From Prochloron sp. SulCav_FS08_3_32_3330 (lineage in GTDB: Bacteria; Cyanobacteriota; Cyanobacteriia; Cyanobacteriales; DYNF01), in the NCBI GenBank assembly GCA_020721205.1, contig DYNF01000046.1:1-33203 (forward strand): a DNA stretch of 33,203 nt, written 5' to 3'. Shown one piece after another: positions 1 through 9,329 of the stretch. The position numbers and the translations under genes were made by a program. Below the pieces are notes generated by a model. It had not been told where the DNA came from. It made no database searches and saw only the letters and a program-made list of their open reading frames with translations. Position 1 is the first letter of the stretch, and each line of letters starts with the position of its first letter.

Positions 1-51
1 TGTAGCAACAGGTTTCAACCTGTTGCTTTTTGGAGAATGAAAACGCCCTGC
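1..51 (+). repeat. Composite palindromic repeat, copy A
   Basis: A near-perfect hairpin (GTAGCAACAGGTT / AACCTGTTGC) is followed by a conserved tail reading TTTTTGGAGAATGAAAACGC and then CCTGC. The same 51-base unit occurs inverted at 10769-10819 (47 of 51 positions identical), and a divergent direct copy lies at 10905-10954. It sits downstream of pilL, outside any gene. Non-coding dispersed element; mobility is inferred only from its copy number. Confidence 0.8.
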
Positions 52-169
52 TTCAAAAGGGGGGAATTATTCAAAAAATTGGTACTTTTTTTGCTGAATA
101 TCGCCTTAGTTGTCGAGACTCTAACACTAAAGATGCCCAACTAACCTTTTTATTTTAGTTAAATTTTTC

Positions 170-3100
170 TTAATTCATAAATTGTGCAAGAGTTTGTAAT
201 AATTCTTGTTCTTTAAAAGGTTTAGAAAAGTAACCATTTGCTCCTAAATTAATCGCTATTTGACGATGTTTTTGACCGCTACGAGAGGTTAACATAAAGA
301 TAGGAATATTTTGATAATTAGGATTACTTTTAACATGGGCAAGAAAACCATAACCATCTAAACGGGGCATTTCCACATCACAAATAATTCCTTGTATTTT
401 AATTCCTGATTGTAGTTTTTCAAGGGCATCTTGTCCATCTTTTGCTTGTTCGACTAAATAACCTGCTTTTTCTAAAGTTAAAGCAAGAAAACGACGCACA
501 TTAATCGAATCATCTATAATCATAATTGTTTTTTGAACATAATATTCAAAATTATTATTAAGATATTCTCCTTCTATTTGATCAATATTTTCATTATTAT
601 TTTCTCTTTGATTAAATGTTACGAAAGAACTTGATCTAGCCTTATTTGATGGGGAATATTGTTGTTCATTAATCCAATTTATCAAAGCGATCGCATCTAT
701 TAAAGGAACTACAGTCCCATCTCCTAAAATAGTACAACCAGTGAAACCAGAGGGCATTTTTAAATTACCTTCCACCGGACGAATCGTTACTTCTTGTTCA
801 TTCCAATATTTATCAACTTTAAGCCCCACTAAATTGTTATTATAAGCAATAATTAACACCGTGGGTTGATTAATTTTTGGTAAACTTTCTGATTGAAAAC
901 CTTGGGGCGATCGGTTAAAATTTAACCATTGATTTAACTCAATCAAAGGAATAAGATAACCATCTAAATTAATAATTTTTTGTCCGGCGGTTTCTTGTAT
1001 TCTTTCAGGATATAATAATAATAATTCTTCTACAGAATTACTAGGAAATGCTAATAACATTCCCTTAATTTCTACTAATAAAACTCGTACAACAGACAGG
1101 GTAAAAGGCACAGAAATTATAAAAGTTGTTCCTTTTCCCTGTTCTGTATTAACTTGAATTTCGCCCCTAACTTGACGTAGATTAGTGCGTACAATGTCCA
1201 TTCCTACGCCCCTTCCCGATAAATCTGTCACTTTTTCGGCGGTACTAAAACCGGGTTCAAAAATTAAATCTAAAAGTTCAGCCTCAGTAGTTTGATTTAA
1301 TTCTTCTTGATTTAACCCCATTTTTACTGCTTTTTCTTTAATTTTATCAATATTAATTCCCGCACCATCATCTTTAATCGTAATAATAGTTTGATTTCCT
1401 CTGTAAGAACCGATAATTTCTATTGTTCCCGTGGGATTTTTACCGAGTATTTTCCGGGTATTTGGGTCTTCTATTCCATGATCAAAAGCATTTCTAAATA
1501 AATGTAACAGAGGATCCCCGAGGGACTCTAAAATTAGACGATCAATTAAAGTCCCGGCATTCCTCACTTTTAACTGTACTTTTTTGCCATATTCAAGGGA
1601 CATTTCTCTCAAAGTTCTCGGAAAACGTCCTACTAAATCAGATAAAGGACGCATTCTTACCTGAGTTAAATGATTTTGCATTAATTTAGAAGTACGAGTA
1701 AGATGACGAGTAGTTTTTTGGGCATCGTCAAGATGAATTTCCAAATCGCTAGTAATTTCTTGAATTTTTACAATTGTTTCCATTACTTCTCCTGACAATA
1801 AATGAAGGTCATTGTAGCGATCCATTTCTAAAATATCAAAGTGAGAATTATAGGAATTTGTCACATTATTAGAAACTAAATTAACCCCATTTTTATTATG
1901 AGAAATAGAAACAAGGGGAGTAGAAATTTGATCATAAGTATTTTGAAGATTAAAGTTATATTTTTCTAAAAATTTAACCCTTGTTTGTAATAATTGAAGT
2001 AAATTACCTAAACTTTTTAAATTTAAGTCTAAACCATTTCTTTCTATGGTTAATTCCCCAAAAAGATCCGTTAATGCTTCTAAATTTTTTAAAGGAACTC
2101 GTAAAGTAGCTTCTTTTTTTTGTAATGTTTCTTTTTCTGTAATTTTTTCTTCTAAATTTTCCGTTTCTACTAATTGATTAATGTCTAAATTAGGAGATAA
2201 TATTTCATTTTCGGGTAAACTTTCTGTTAACTCAACAGTGGGCAAGAAATCTAAATTTTCTTCGGGTAAAAATTCTAAATCATTAATAGATAAATTGAGG
2301 TCATTAAAATCATCTATTGCTTGATTTATCCCAGCAAAATTGAAAGTTTCTTCTTCCAATAAATCGCCATTATTGTGGAGATTAATTTCTTCATTTTCAA
2401 GATTTAAACTAGGATTATCGGGTAAAAATTCAAAAGAATCTAAATTATAATCCTCTTTAATTTCCAGAGAATCAAACTCAAATTTATGAGGTAAAAGTTC
2501 CTTTTGATTTGTCAGAATTAAAGCTTGACAACGCCTTAATTCTTTAAGAGTTTGTTGAGCTAGACTAGGCAAATCAAGCTCAGAGTTCCTAAAAGTTTGA
2601 TTTATTTCAGCACAAAACTCACTAAAATTAGAAAGCTCTAACATTTCCCCTAAACCACTTAATTCCTCAGCTACTAACTGAAATTCCTCTTTAACACAAG
2701 GAGCATCAGGGGTATTTAAAAGATTTTCTAAACGCTGTAAACAGTTTTCTACCTCTGTTTCAAAGAGAAAAATTGTCAGATCTTCTCCAGAGCCTTCTGT
2801 GAGAATTGCCACTTCATCTTCAAGAGTAGGATCCCCAAAATAATCATGAAGTAAATTAAAAATAGGTATAACTTCCGTTTCTAGCCATTGATTCTCAATT
2901 TCTTCCCCTTGACGATATTTAAGACTCACAATTTTCAGATTATCTACCGTAGATAAAAATAAACTTTCAATTTCTGAGGTAACAGGAGGATGTTTTCCTG
3001 CTTTTAATATCTTAAAAAAATCTTCTAATTTATGAGCTAAATCAGCCATAATTGAAAAGCCCATCATTCCTGCTCCCCCCTTAATCGAGTGAGCAGAGCG

Positions 3101-3232
3101 TAGAATACTATCTAATTCTTGAGGGGTAACATTTTTTTTACTAATTTCTAATAAGCCCATTTCAATATTATCTAAATATTCCTGAGCTTCTTCTAAAAAT
3201 TGTAATTTAATTTCTAATTCTTTAGCTGACAT
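170..3232 (-). CDS. pilL: CheA-type hybrid histidine kinase (PilL-like)
   Basis: Central kinase of a type IV pilus chemosensory (twitching/phototaxis) pathway. The 1020-residue protein has an N-terminal HPt domain with the phospho-accepting His48 in SAHSIKGG, a long acidic Asn/Leu/Glu-rich linker (about 240-370), a CheA dimerisation segment from about 375, and an HATPase domain with an N-box (HLFRNAFDHG), DDGAGI and SGRGVGMDIV. A CheW-like docking domain follows, then a C-terminal receiver with MIIDDS, probable phospho-acceptor Asp952 in ICDVEMPRLDG, and a KPF lysine. It reads as the last gene of the pilGHIJ operon but is separated from pilJ by a ferredoxin gene and a TA pair. In Synechocystis PilL is split into two genes at different loci; here it is one intact chain. 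No clear Shine-Dalgarno sequence precedes the ATG. The family call is firm; the pil rather than pix/tax assignment rests on the PilJ-like partner. Confidence 0.9.
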   Translation of the reverse strand: MSAKELEIKLQFLEEAQEYLDNIEMGLLEISKKNVTPQELDSILRSAHSIKGGAGMMGFSIMADLAHKLEDFFKILKAGKHPPVTSEIESLFLSTVDNLKIVSLKYRQGEEIENQWLETEVIPIFNLLHDYFGDPTLEDEVAILTEGSGEDLTIFLFETEVENCLQRLENLLNTPDAPCVKEEFQLVAEELSGLGEMLELSNFSEFCAEINQTFRNSELDLPSLAQQTLKELRRCQALILTNQKELLPHKFEFDSLEIKEDYNLDSFEFLPDNPSLNLENEEINLHNNGDLLEEETFNFAGINQAIDDFNDLNLSINDLEFLPEENLDFLPTVELTESLPENEILSPNLDINQLVETENLEEKITEKETLQKKEATLRVPLKNLEALTDLFGELTIERNGLDLNLKSLGNLLQLLQTRVKFLEKYNFNLQNTYDQISTPLVSISHNKNGVNLVSNNVTNSYNSHFDILEMDRYNDLHLLSGEVMETIVKIQEITSDLEIHLDDAQKTTRHLTRTSKLMQNHLTQVRMRPLSDLVGRFPRTLREMSLEYGKKVQLKVRNAGTLIDRLILESLGDPLLHLFRNAFDHGIEDPNTRKILGKNPTGTIEIIGSYRGNQTIITIKDDGAGINIDKIKEKAVKMGLNQEELNQTTEAELLDLIFEPGFSTAEKVTDLSGRGVGMDIVRTNLRQVRGEIQVNTEQGKGTTFIISVPFTLSVVRVLLVEIKGMLLAFPSNSVEELLLLYPERIQETAGQKIINLDGYLIPLIELNQWLNFNRSPQGFQSESLPKINQPTVLIIAYNNNLVGLKVDKYWNEQEVTIRPVEGNLKMPSGFTGCTILGDGTVVPLIDAIALINWINEQQYSPSNKARSSSFVTFNQRENNNENIDQIEGEYLNNNFEYYVQKTIMIIDDSINVRRFLALTLEKAGYLVEQAKDGQDALEKLQSGIKIQGIICDVEMPRLDGYGFLAHVKSNPNYQNIPIFMLTSRSGQKHRQIAINLGANGYFSKPFKEQELLQTLAQFMN

Positions 3233-3331
3233 TATGATTAATTAATTTTAAGATTGAGGTTTTTTCTTAATAAATATTTTTTTGATAGTTGCATCCTAAT
3301 TATTTTTTATACTAAATAAATTCGTCTTGAT

Positions 3332-3589
3332 TTATTCATAATGAGACCAAACAGAAACAACTTTAATCGTATAATTTAGATCATCAATAGCATAAACAAG
3401 ACGATGTTTAATATTTATTCTTTTAGAATAATATCCCTGAAGATTTCCTGATAATTTTTCCCAAGGAGGAGTATAAGGATTTTGCTTAAGAATAGTAACT
3501 AATTCTTTAACTTTTTGATCTAAATTAGCTGATTTTAATTTCTTAGTATCCTTAAGAGCCTGACGGCTAAATTCAATTTTCCATTCCAT
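3332..3589 (-). CDS. yoeB: YoeB/Txe-family mRNA interferase toxin
   Basis: A RelE-fold ribosome-dependent mRNA endonuclease of 85 residues, the normal YoeB length. The family signature GYYSKRINIKHRLVYAI and the C-terminal WSHYE are present. By position, Glu44, Arg63 and His83 correspond to the catalytic Glu46, Arg65 and His83 of E. coli YoeB, so the toxin looks active. Its start overlaps the end of the upstream antitoxin gene by 17 bases, which is typical of translational coupling. It lies between the ferredoxin gene and pilL inside the pil chemosensory locus. It is one of few TA toxins in the window without a lesion. Confidence 0.9.
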   Translation of the reverse strand: MEWKIEFSRQALKDTKKLKSANLDQKVKELVTILKQNPYTPPWEKLSGNLQGYYSKRINIKHRLVYAIDDLNYTIKVVSVWSHYE

Positions 3590-3836
3590 CTAATTCCTCC
3601 ATAAATTCGGCTTCTGATACCCAATCATTAGCTTTTTCAATGTCTTTAATTTGATCAACAAATCCCGGAATAGATTGCAAATAAAGTGTTTCTTGTAAAC
3701 TTTCCCAATCTTTTTTTGATAATAAAACCCCATCCCCTTTTAAAGTGGTAATTAAACGAGGTAAATGATCTTGATTAACTTTTTCCACTAAACTAGATAA
3801 ATCAGTTATACTATCAGATAAATTTATCGTTTCCAT
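3573..3836 (-). CDS. YefM/Phd-family antitoxin
   Basis: Antitoxin partner of the overlapping YoeB-type toxin, 87 residues. The start at METINLSD is preferred over a longer in-frame start at 3884 because AGGAG lies 7-8 bases upstream and the YefM-type N-terminus (short strand, then a DNA-binding helix) begins there. The N-terminal half should bind DNA. The acidic C-terminus (about 55-87: VSEAEFMEELDGMEN) should wrap the toxin. Autorepression of the pair is known for this family; no operator was verified here. The gene end is shared with the toxin start. Confidence 0.8.
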   Translation of the reverse strand: METINLSDSITDLSSLVEKVNQDHLPRLITTLKGDGVLLSKKDWESLQETLYLQSIPGFVDQIKDIEKANDWVSEAEFMEELDGMEN

Positions 3837-3866
3837 TGTTAATCTCCTGTAATTTTTTTTAAAAGT

Positions 3867-3925
3867 AAAGTGGGCAAAAATCAAGCTTAATTTTGATGAT
3901 TAATTAATAATTTATGCCCCACTTT
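3867..3925 (-). terminator. Inverted repeat between ferredoxin and antitoxin genes
   Basis: Arms AAAGTGGGCA (3867-3876) and TGCCCCACTTT (3915-3925) can pair with one bulge, and a smaller inner inverted repeat surrounds AAGCTT. It lies just after the ferredoxin stop and ahead of the TA pair, so it could end or attenuate transcription and insulate the TA module. It resembles the other GTGGGCA inverted repeats in the window (23897, 28070). Its function is inferred. Confidence 0.45.
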
Positions 3926-3943
3926 TAGCATTTAATAAACCAA

Positions 3944-4246
3944 TTAAAGATCTAATAAAGCCGCCTCTTGATGAGTTTGAATCACACAATCAGACTGAGG
4001 ATAAGCACGACAAGTTAAAACAAAACCTGCATTTAATTCTTTTGGTTTTAAGAAAGTATGATCTTGATCAACTTTACCTTTTAAAAGTCGTCCAGTGCAA
4101 CTAATACAAGCACCCGCTCGACAAGAAACAGGTAAATTAATTCCCTGTTGCTCCGCTACATCGAGAATATATTGATCCTCAGGCACCATAATGGTTTTAT
4201 TTAGCCCTTTTTCCTCATTAATTAATGTAACTTTATAAGTTGCCAT
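3944..4246 (-). CDS. Plant-type [2Fe-2S] ferredoxin
   Basis: Soluble electron carrier of 100 residues. The cluster ligands are visible as Cys42, Cys47, Cys50 (CRAGACISC) and Cys79 (LTCRAY), the CX4CX2C...C pattern of the beta-grasp ferredoxin family. The motif has ISC where the main photosynthetic PetF usually has STC, so this is more likely one of the minor cyanobacterial ferredoxin paralogs. AGGAG precedes the ATG. It lies 98 bases after pilJ on the same strand and before a YefM-YoeB pair, in the middle of a chemosensory operon. Whether it serves redox input to that pathway or is a passenger cannot be decided from sequence. Confidence 0.92.
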   Translation of the reverse strand: MATYKVTLINEEKGLNKTIMVPEDQYILDVAEQQGINLPVSCRAGACISCTGRLLKGKVDQDHTFLKPKELNAGFVLTCRAYPQSDCVIQTHQEAALLDL

Positions 4247-4344
4247 TGTTTTTTCTCCTCAAAATTAGTAAAATAATTCAAAATTTGAAAGTTAAAAATC
4301 CTGTTTTTTTTAACTAATAACAAATAACTATTAATTATTAACAA

Positions 4345-6771
4345 TTAACTATTAACAGTAAAATTTTCCACCGATTCTTGTAACTTTTGAGCTAAAGCAA
4401 AAGTTTCTTTCATAGAAGTAGAAACTTCAATAGAAGAATCCGATTGAGCTTGAGAAACTTTAGCAATATCCTTCATAAAATTTGTTACCATTTCTGAAGT
4501 TTGAGTTTGGGAAACTGTCGCTTTAAAAATTGTGGCAACTAACTCATCAATTTGACGAGAAACTGTTACAATTTGAGTTAAACTTTCCTTAGTTGTTTCT
4601 ACTAAATGAGTCCCTTCAACTACTTGAGTTGTGCCAATTTCCATCGCTAATACTACTTCCGAAGTTTCCTGTTGAATTGTCTCAACAATTTGCTCAATTT
4701 CTTTCGTTGCCATCGCCGATTGAGCCGCCAGTTGCCCTACTTCCTCCGCAACTACCGCAAAGCCACGTCCTTCTTCTCCAGCCCTTGCCGCCTCAATACT
4801 GGCATTGATCGCCAATAAATTAGTTTGGAGAGCAATTTGGTTAATTAAAGAAATTACTTTAGAAATTTGTTGAGAGGATTCTCCCAATCTTTTCACCTTT
4901 TTAGCAGTTTCCGCAACAGTTTCCCGTAATTGTACAATATTATTGACAGTGAGATCCATTGCTTGACCGCCATTTACGGCGGTAGTAGAAGCAGATCGGG
5001 CAACTTCGGCGGCAGTTTTCGCATTTTGTGCCACTTCCTCAATAGATTGTGCCATTTGCTCTACAAAACTCAACATCCGTTGAATTTTCTTCGCTTGTGT
5101 GGAAGTTTCTTGCGCCAGATCAGTAATCGCTTTTTCATCTTTCTCAAGAGACGTATTCACTTGAGAAGTAGATTCTTTCACTTTTACCACAATATCTCGC
5201 AAGTTTTCGATAATAGCGTTAAAAAAGTCAGCAACAATACCTATTTGACCTGCACTAATTTCAGCCCGGACGGTCAAATTCCCACTGGATGCACCTTCCA
5301 CACTACTCAATAATTGGAATAATTCCTGTTGTAAATTTTCCGTTTCCTTTTGTTGTTGCTGTGCTAGGTTTTCAGCTTTTTCTTTCGCCGTTTGTAGTTC
5401 ATTCAGTGTATTCAGAGTGTCATCTGCTAACTCATTAAAATTCTGAGCTAACTGACCTAATTCATCGGTAGCAAAAATAGTCGCCCTTGCATTTTGCTCT
5501 CCTTGGGTAAAAGCTTTCGTTTTTTCCTGTAAGTTTTTCACAGGATTTGTAATCGTTTTAGAAATAAATAAAGCTACTGCCACATTAAGTCCTAAAATTA
5601 CCACACCGATGAGACTTGAAATAGTTAAATTATCCCATAAAAATACGGAAATATTACTTTCAGGAATACCTCTTACTACTATAGCAGTAGGTTGTTGGTC
5701 ATTATTTTGAAGTATAAAATTATTCCCTTCTTGTTTAACTAAATTAGGTAAAGTTTTAGCCGCAACTACATAATTTTTACCCTCAATTTTCATTCTTTGA
5801 CTAACAATTTTACCCTTAGCTGAAACCGCTTTAGTTAACAAAGATAAATCAGATAAATTAACATTAAGATTAGTTTCAGCTAAACCAGAAGCGAGGGTAA
5901 ATTCTTGATTATTATTACTAAAATAAATCCCACTATAACCCCCGCCTAAAGCCTCTACTGTTTGATTGACAATCGGAGATTTTTTGTCCACAATATCCCC
6001 GGAAATTAATACTCCTAAGATTTGTTGATTAGCCGGATCTTTAACCGGAGTAATTGTATAACGAATTAAAGCATCTTGATTAAGTAAATCTTGGGATAAA
6101 TTAACAGGTTTTTCTTTTGCTAATTCTTCTTTTTTAACAATAGCAGTAGCTTTAATTTGTTGAGGATTATTTAATACTTGTTGCACTAAATTATTCGGAT
6201 TAAAAACTTCTCCTTTTCTGTTAGCATTAGCACTAGCAATAATTCTTAAATCTTTACCCACTAAAGTGGCATATTGAAGATTACTAGCTTTAATTTCGTT
6301 TTGTAAAATACGAGTAACTTGAGCATTCCAATTATTATTAGAAAGCGGTGCTTCTTTAGCGGCGGCAATAATAGCAAGGTTATCAGCTTGACTACGAAAA
6401 CCGAAACTCATTTGATCAAGTTTAATATTATATTCAATTTCCGTAACCGTCGTTTCCGCTTCAGCTTGTTTTAATAATTGAGTTTGTAAACCTTGAGAAA
6501 GCACAAAGCCCCCTACCCCAACTAAAGCAAAAATAGAAGCAAAAGATACTCCAGCAATTAATAATTCTTTTTGTTGAATTGGTAAATTATAAAGTTTTTG
6601 CATCAATAAAAGTTGATCAAATTTTATTGATTTTTTTTGTTTATTAAAGGGGGGTTTATTGCCATTGGTTAACCCATTACCATTAGTAAATTCTGAAGAA
6701 TTAGTTAAGATTTGATCCGCTAATTCTTCTTGAATTTCTTGTTTGTGATTTTGATCAAATTGAGTTGTCAT
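4345..6771 (-). CDS. pilJ: Methyl-accepting chemotaxis protein, PilJ-like
   Basis: Membrane receptor of the pilus chemosensory array, 808 residues. A cytoplasmic Asn-rich N-terminus (1-65) precedes TM1 (about 70-92), a periplasmic sensor region (93-381), TM2 (about 382-404), HAMP (about 405-455), a coiled coil, and the MCP signalling hairpin at 645-678 ([20 protein letters not shown] and following), which contacts CheW and CheA. There are no GAF or bilin-binding domains, so it matches PilJ (Synechocystis slr1044 type) rather than the phytochrome-like receptor PixJ. The final residues NFTVNS do not form the classic CheR-docking pentapeptide. It follows pilI by 21 bases, indicating one transcript. 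Confidence 0.9.
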   Translation of the reverse strand: MTTQFDQNHKQEIQEELADQILTNSSEFTNGNGLTNGNKPPFNKQKKSIKFDQLLLMQKLYNLPIQQKELLIAGVSFASIFALVGVGGFVLSQGLQTQLLKQAEAETTVTEIEYNIKLDQMSFGFRSQADNLAIIAAAKEAPLSNNNWNAQVTRILQNEIKASNLQYATLVGKDLRIIASANANRKGEVFNPNNLVQQVLNNPQQIKATAIVKKEELAKEKPVNLSQDLLNQDALIRYTITPVKDPANQQILGVLISGDIVDKKSPIVNQTVEALGGGYSGIYFSNNNQEFTLASGLAETNLNVNLSDLSLLTKAVSAKGKIVSQRMKIEGKNYVVAAKTLPNLVKQEGNNFILQNNDQQPTAIVVRGIPESNISVFLWDNLTISSLIGVVILGLNVAVALFISKTITNPVKNLQEKTKAFTQGEQNARATIFATDELGQLAQNFNELADDTLNTLNELQTAKEKAENLAQQQQKETENLQQELFQLLSSVEGASSGNLTVRAEISAGQIGIVADFFNAIIENLRDIVVKVKESTSQVNTSLEKDEKAITDLAQETSTQAKKIQRMLSFVEQMAQSIEEVAQNAKTAAEVARSASTTAVNGGQAMDLTVNNIVQLRETVAETAKKVKRLGESSQQISKVISLINQIALQTNLLAINASIEAARAGEEGRGFAVVAEEVGQLAAQSAMATKEIEQIVETIQQETSEVVLAMEIGTTQVVEGTHLVETTKESLTQIVTVSRQIDELVATIFKATVSQTQTSEMVTNFMKDIAKVSQAQSDSSIEVSTSMKETFALAQKLQESVENFTVNS

Positions 6772-6792
6772 TGAGAGTAATTTCCTGATAGT

Positions 6793-7272
6793 TTAGTTAT
6801 TTATTATTGCTTCTGGATCTAAAACTAATAAAACTTCAGAATTATCCAGAATACATCCTTTTAAATAGGGAGCTAAATTGGTAGATACTACCCCTAAAGG
6901 AGACTGAATTTCATCTATATTAAAGCGTAATACTCCTTGAATTTCATTAATAATTAATCCGAGGGACATTTCCTCAACTCTAATAATAGCAATATTATAC
7001 TGTTGAAGATTAGGAGAAATAGGCTTTAATCCTAATAAATTTGCTAAATCTATGCCCCAAAAAACCCGATTTCTTTGATTTAATAAGCCCCAAATATGGG
7101 AAGCCATATTGGGAATTTGAGTAATACGTTTAGCCGGAATTACAATTACCTCTTGAGCCTGTTTTAAAGGAAGTAAAGCGATAGTTTTCGCTTCTAATTG
7201 TAATTTTAAATAAGGCTCACCTAGTTTTTTTTTACTAGGTAATGTTGATAATTCTAAAATTGAATTATTCAT
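6793..7272 (-). CDS. pilI: CheW-like adaptor protein (PilI-like)
   Basis: A 159-residue protein made of a single CheW domain, with conserved features such as ITQIPNMASHIWGLLNQRNRV and the LGLIINEIQGVLRF segment typical of the two subdomains. It should couple the PilJ receptor to the PilL kinase. It lies 36 bases downstream of pilH and 21 bases upstream of pilJ, so it is in the operon. CheW, PilI and PixI/TaxW cannot be separated by sequence alone; the PilI name follows from the neighbouring PilJ-type receptor. Confidence 0.85.
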   Translation of the reverse strand: MNNSILELSTLPSKKKLGEPYLKLQLEAKTIALLPLKQAQEVIVIPAKRITQIPNMASHIWGLLNQRNRVFWGIDLANLLGLKPISPNLQQYNIAIIRVEEMSLGLIINEIQGVLRFNIDEIQSPLGVVSTNLAPYLKGCILDNSEVLLVLDPEAIINN

Positions 7273-7308
7273 TTTTTATGCTAGGGAATAACGAATAATG
7301 AATAATAA

Positions 7309-7668
7309 TTAAATAACAGATTTAACTGCTTTAATAATATCTTCTTTGGTAAAAGGTTTAGTAATATAAACATCCGCCCCCTGTTTCATTCCCCATAATT
7401 TATCCAATTCTTGATTTTTTGAGGAACAAATAACAATGGGAATTTTTTGCGTTTCGGGATTTTTTTTCACACTTCGGCAAAATTCAAACCCATTCATATC
7501 AGGCATTACTACGTCTGTAACAATGACATCAGGCTTATTTTCTAAGGTTTTTTGTAAAGCCGTTTTAGCATTATCAGCCGTAATCACTTTATAACCATTT
7601 TCTGTTAAAAAGTTACTGATTAATTGTACTTCGGAAGGGCTATCATCTACCACTAAAATAGTAGTCAT
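7309..7668 (-). CDS. pilH: CheY-like single-domain response regulator (PilH-like)
   Basis: A stand-alone receiver of 119 residues. Asp8/Asp9 (VVDDS), phospho-acceptor Asp52 (VTDVVMPDMNG) and Lys104 (YITKPF) are all present. Receives phosphate from the PilL kinase and should control pilus motor or positive/negative phototaxis output with PilG. An AGGAG-like site (AGGAGATTTG) precedes the ATG. It is the second gene of the operon, 90 bases after pilG. Confidence 0.88.
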   Translation of the reverse strand: MTTILVVDDSPSEVQLISNFLTENGYKVITADNAKTALQKTLENKPDVIVTDVVMPDMNGFEFCRSVKKNPETQKIPIVICSSKNQELDKLWGMKQGADVYITKPFTKEDIIKAVKSVI

Positions 7669-7758
7669 TTTTCAAATCTCCTGAATTATAAATTAAAATT
7701 AAATAGGATAAAAATATAACAAAATTAAGTCGCCTTAGTCAATAAGTAATTTAATAAT

Positions 7759-9015
7759 TTAACTTAAATAACGAAAGACAATTTGTAATAATTGAGGTTG
7801 GGTAAAAGGTTTAGTTAAATAATCAGTCGCTCCAGCAAATTTAGCCTTAGCACGATTAATAATTCCCCTATTTCCTGTGACCATCACAATGGGAGTTTTT
7901 TTGAAATTATGATGTTTTCTCAACATAGCACAAAGTTGATAACCGTCAATATTTGGCATTCCCACATCTAATAAAATTAGATCCGGTTTAAGCCGGATTA
8001 AACTAATTAAAGCTTTTGTCGAATCACTAATTAAATAAGTTTCTAAAGATTCATCATCTAAAAAGCGTTCAATTTCCTTTAAAATAATAGGGCTATCATC
8101 AATACAAGCTACTTTATAAGTTTTTTGAGAAGAAGATTTTGTTTCTAAACTTGACATGGTAAAATCTTCACTTTCTAATTCATCTTCTCCAGAATCTGTA
8201 TTTTTGTCAAGTACATTATTTTCTGTAATTTCTGGTAATTTATCAAAAGGGGGTTGAGGATCTCTTAATAAAATTACGCCATCTACAATTAAAGGATAAA
8301 ATCTTTTAATCAAACTAATTTCATCTTGATGTAAAATTGCTCCTAATTGACGAAAATTAAATCCTTTTAATAAACTTGCTAATTTCTTTTTTTGTTCGGG
8401 GGTTAATTTATGTTTTTCTGATGCCGTGCCTACAAAATAAGGACGTTGATAGGATGACCAAACTTGGGGATGAAAAGATTGCCATTGTTCGATTTTTTTG
8501 ATACAATTATTAATGAAAGGTTGGGTTTCAAAATGACATAAAACGGAAAATTTATTAAAGGAAGAAACGGCAATTAAAGATTTAGATTTTACTTCAGAAA
8601 TTAATAAATAAGTTTCTAATACTTCTTTTGATAAAGCTTCAATAATGTCAATTCCCTGATTTCTCGTAATATATTTTTTTTGGACTAACCATAACACTGC
8701 TTTATAATCAGAAAAACCTAGATCTTTTTCATTTTGATCCGGTTCAAATTTAACCCTTACTTGGGTTCTTAAATCACTGTTTAAAGTGGGAATATTCGTG
8801 CTAAAATAACGTAAATGCCTTTCCAATCTTTCAAAAGGATCAATAGAATTAGTAGCATAAATCAAATGTCCTTGTTTAAAATGAATCCAATAGGTAATAT
8901 TACCATAAACGACTTCTAAACAACCATCGGCTTTAACTTTAGCAAGTTGATGTAAAAAATTAATTGGATAGTTGTTTTCCAAGGGATTTTTTTGATTAAG
9001 GGACAATGATTTCAT
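7759..9015 (-). CDS. pilG: PatA/PilG-type response regulator
   Basis: First gene of the chemosensory operon, 418 residues. The N-terminal about 270 residues form a PATAN/DUF4388-like region, an effector module typical of cyanobacterial PatA-like regulators (opening with FLHQLAKVKADGCLEV). A short acidic linker (about 270-300) leads to a C-terminal receiver with CIDDS, phospho-acceptor Asp350 in LLDVGMPNIDG, and a TKPF lysine. In Synechocystis, PatA-like PilG/PixG/TaxP1 proteins act as output regulators of motility. The gene order PatA-CheY-CheW-MCP is diagnostic of these clusters. Confidence 0.87.
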   Translation of the reverse strand: MKSLSLNQKNPLENNYPINFLHQLAKVKADGCLEVVYGNITYWIHFKQGHLIYATNSIDPFERLERHLRYFSTNIPTLNSDLRTQVRVKFEPDQNEKDLGFSDYKAVLWLVQKKYITRNQGIDIIEALSKEVLETYLLISEVKSKSLIAVSSFNKFSVLCHFETQPFINNCIKKIEQWQSFHPQVWSSYQRPYFVGTASEKHKLTPEQKKKLASLLKGFNFRQLGAILHQDEISLIKRFYPLIVDGVILLRDPQPPFDKLPEITENNVLDKNTDSGEDELESEDFTMSSLETKSSSQKTYKVACIDDSPIILKEIERFLDDESLETYLISDSTKALISLIRLKPDLILLDVGMPNIDGYQLCAMLRKHHNFKKTPIVMVTGNRGIINRAKAKFAGATDYLTKPFTQPQLLQIVFRYLS

Positions 9016-9065
9016 TGCACTAATATTTCCTTATGCTGAGGGTATTGAAGTTATAAGCTAGGAAC

Positions 9066-9215
9066 TTGAATCCTTTTTTGATCTTTAGCTCAAATAATGA
9101 GTTAACTGAATATTTAGATGGTATTTTCAATGAAAAAGGTACAAGTCACAAAGTTAAAGATAATTTTTCATTATATTATACATCAGGAAAAATAACACTT
9201 TACTACACAAATTAA
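9066..9215 (+). other. Possible coding remnant upstream of pilG
   Basis: The roughly 310-base gap between pilG and the cysteine-repeat gene holds one open stretch of 49 codons on the plus strand from a TTG at 9066 to TAA at 9213. It contains segments such as NELTEYLDGIFNEKGTSHK. There is no convincing ribosome site and I do not recognise the family. It may be the end of a lost gene. The pilG promoter must also lie in this gap; no canonical boxes were identified with confidence. Confidence 0.2.
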
Positions 9216-9238
9216 TTATGGGGATCAAACAAATAGAG

Positions 9239-9286
9239 AAAGTCTACAGTAGAGACGTAAAATTTTACGTCTCTACTGTAGACTTT
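9239..9286. repeat. 48-bp perfect palindrome of the GTAGAGACGT family
   Basis: The whole 48 bases equal their own reverse complement. The core is GTAGAGACGTAAAA / TTTTACGTCTCTAC (9249-9276), flanked by a further AAAGTCTACA-type extension of each arm. The 10-base outer arms GTAGAGACGT...ACGTCTCTAC recur at 10960-10987 and, inside metH, at 20010-20039, each time with a different but still self-complementary centre. It lies between pilG and the next minus-strand gene, and as RNA would form a strong hairpin. Confidence 0.9.
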
Positions 9287-9329
9287 GTACGAAAGTAAGT
9301 TTGTTGTTGGGCTTTAGCACTTGTCCATA

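Noticed and set aside
4593..5313. Plus-strand ORFs opposite pilJ (4593-4808, 4930-5313)
   Set aside because: They are antisense shadows of a well-supported MCP gene, with biased composition and no domain or ribosome site.
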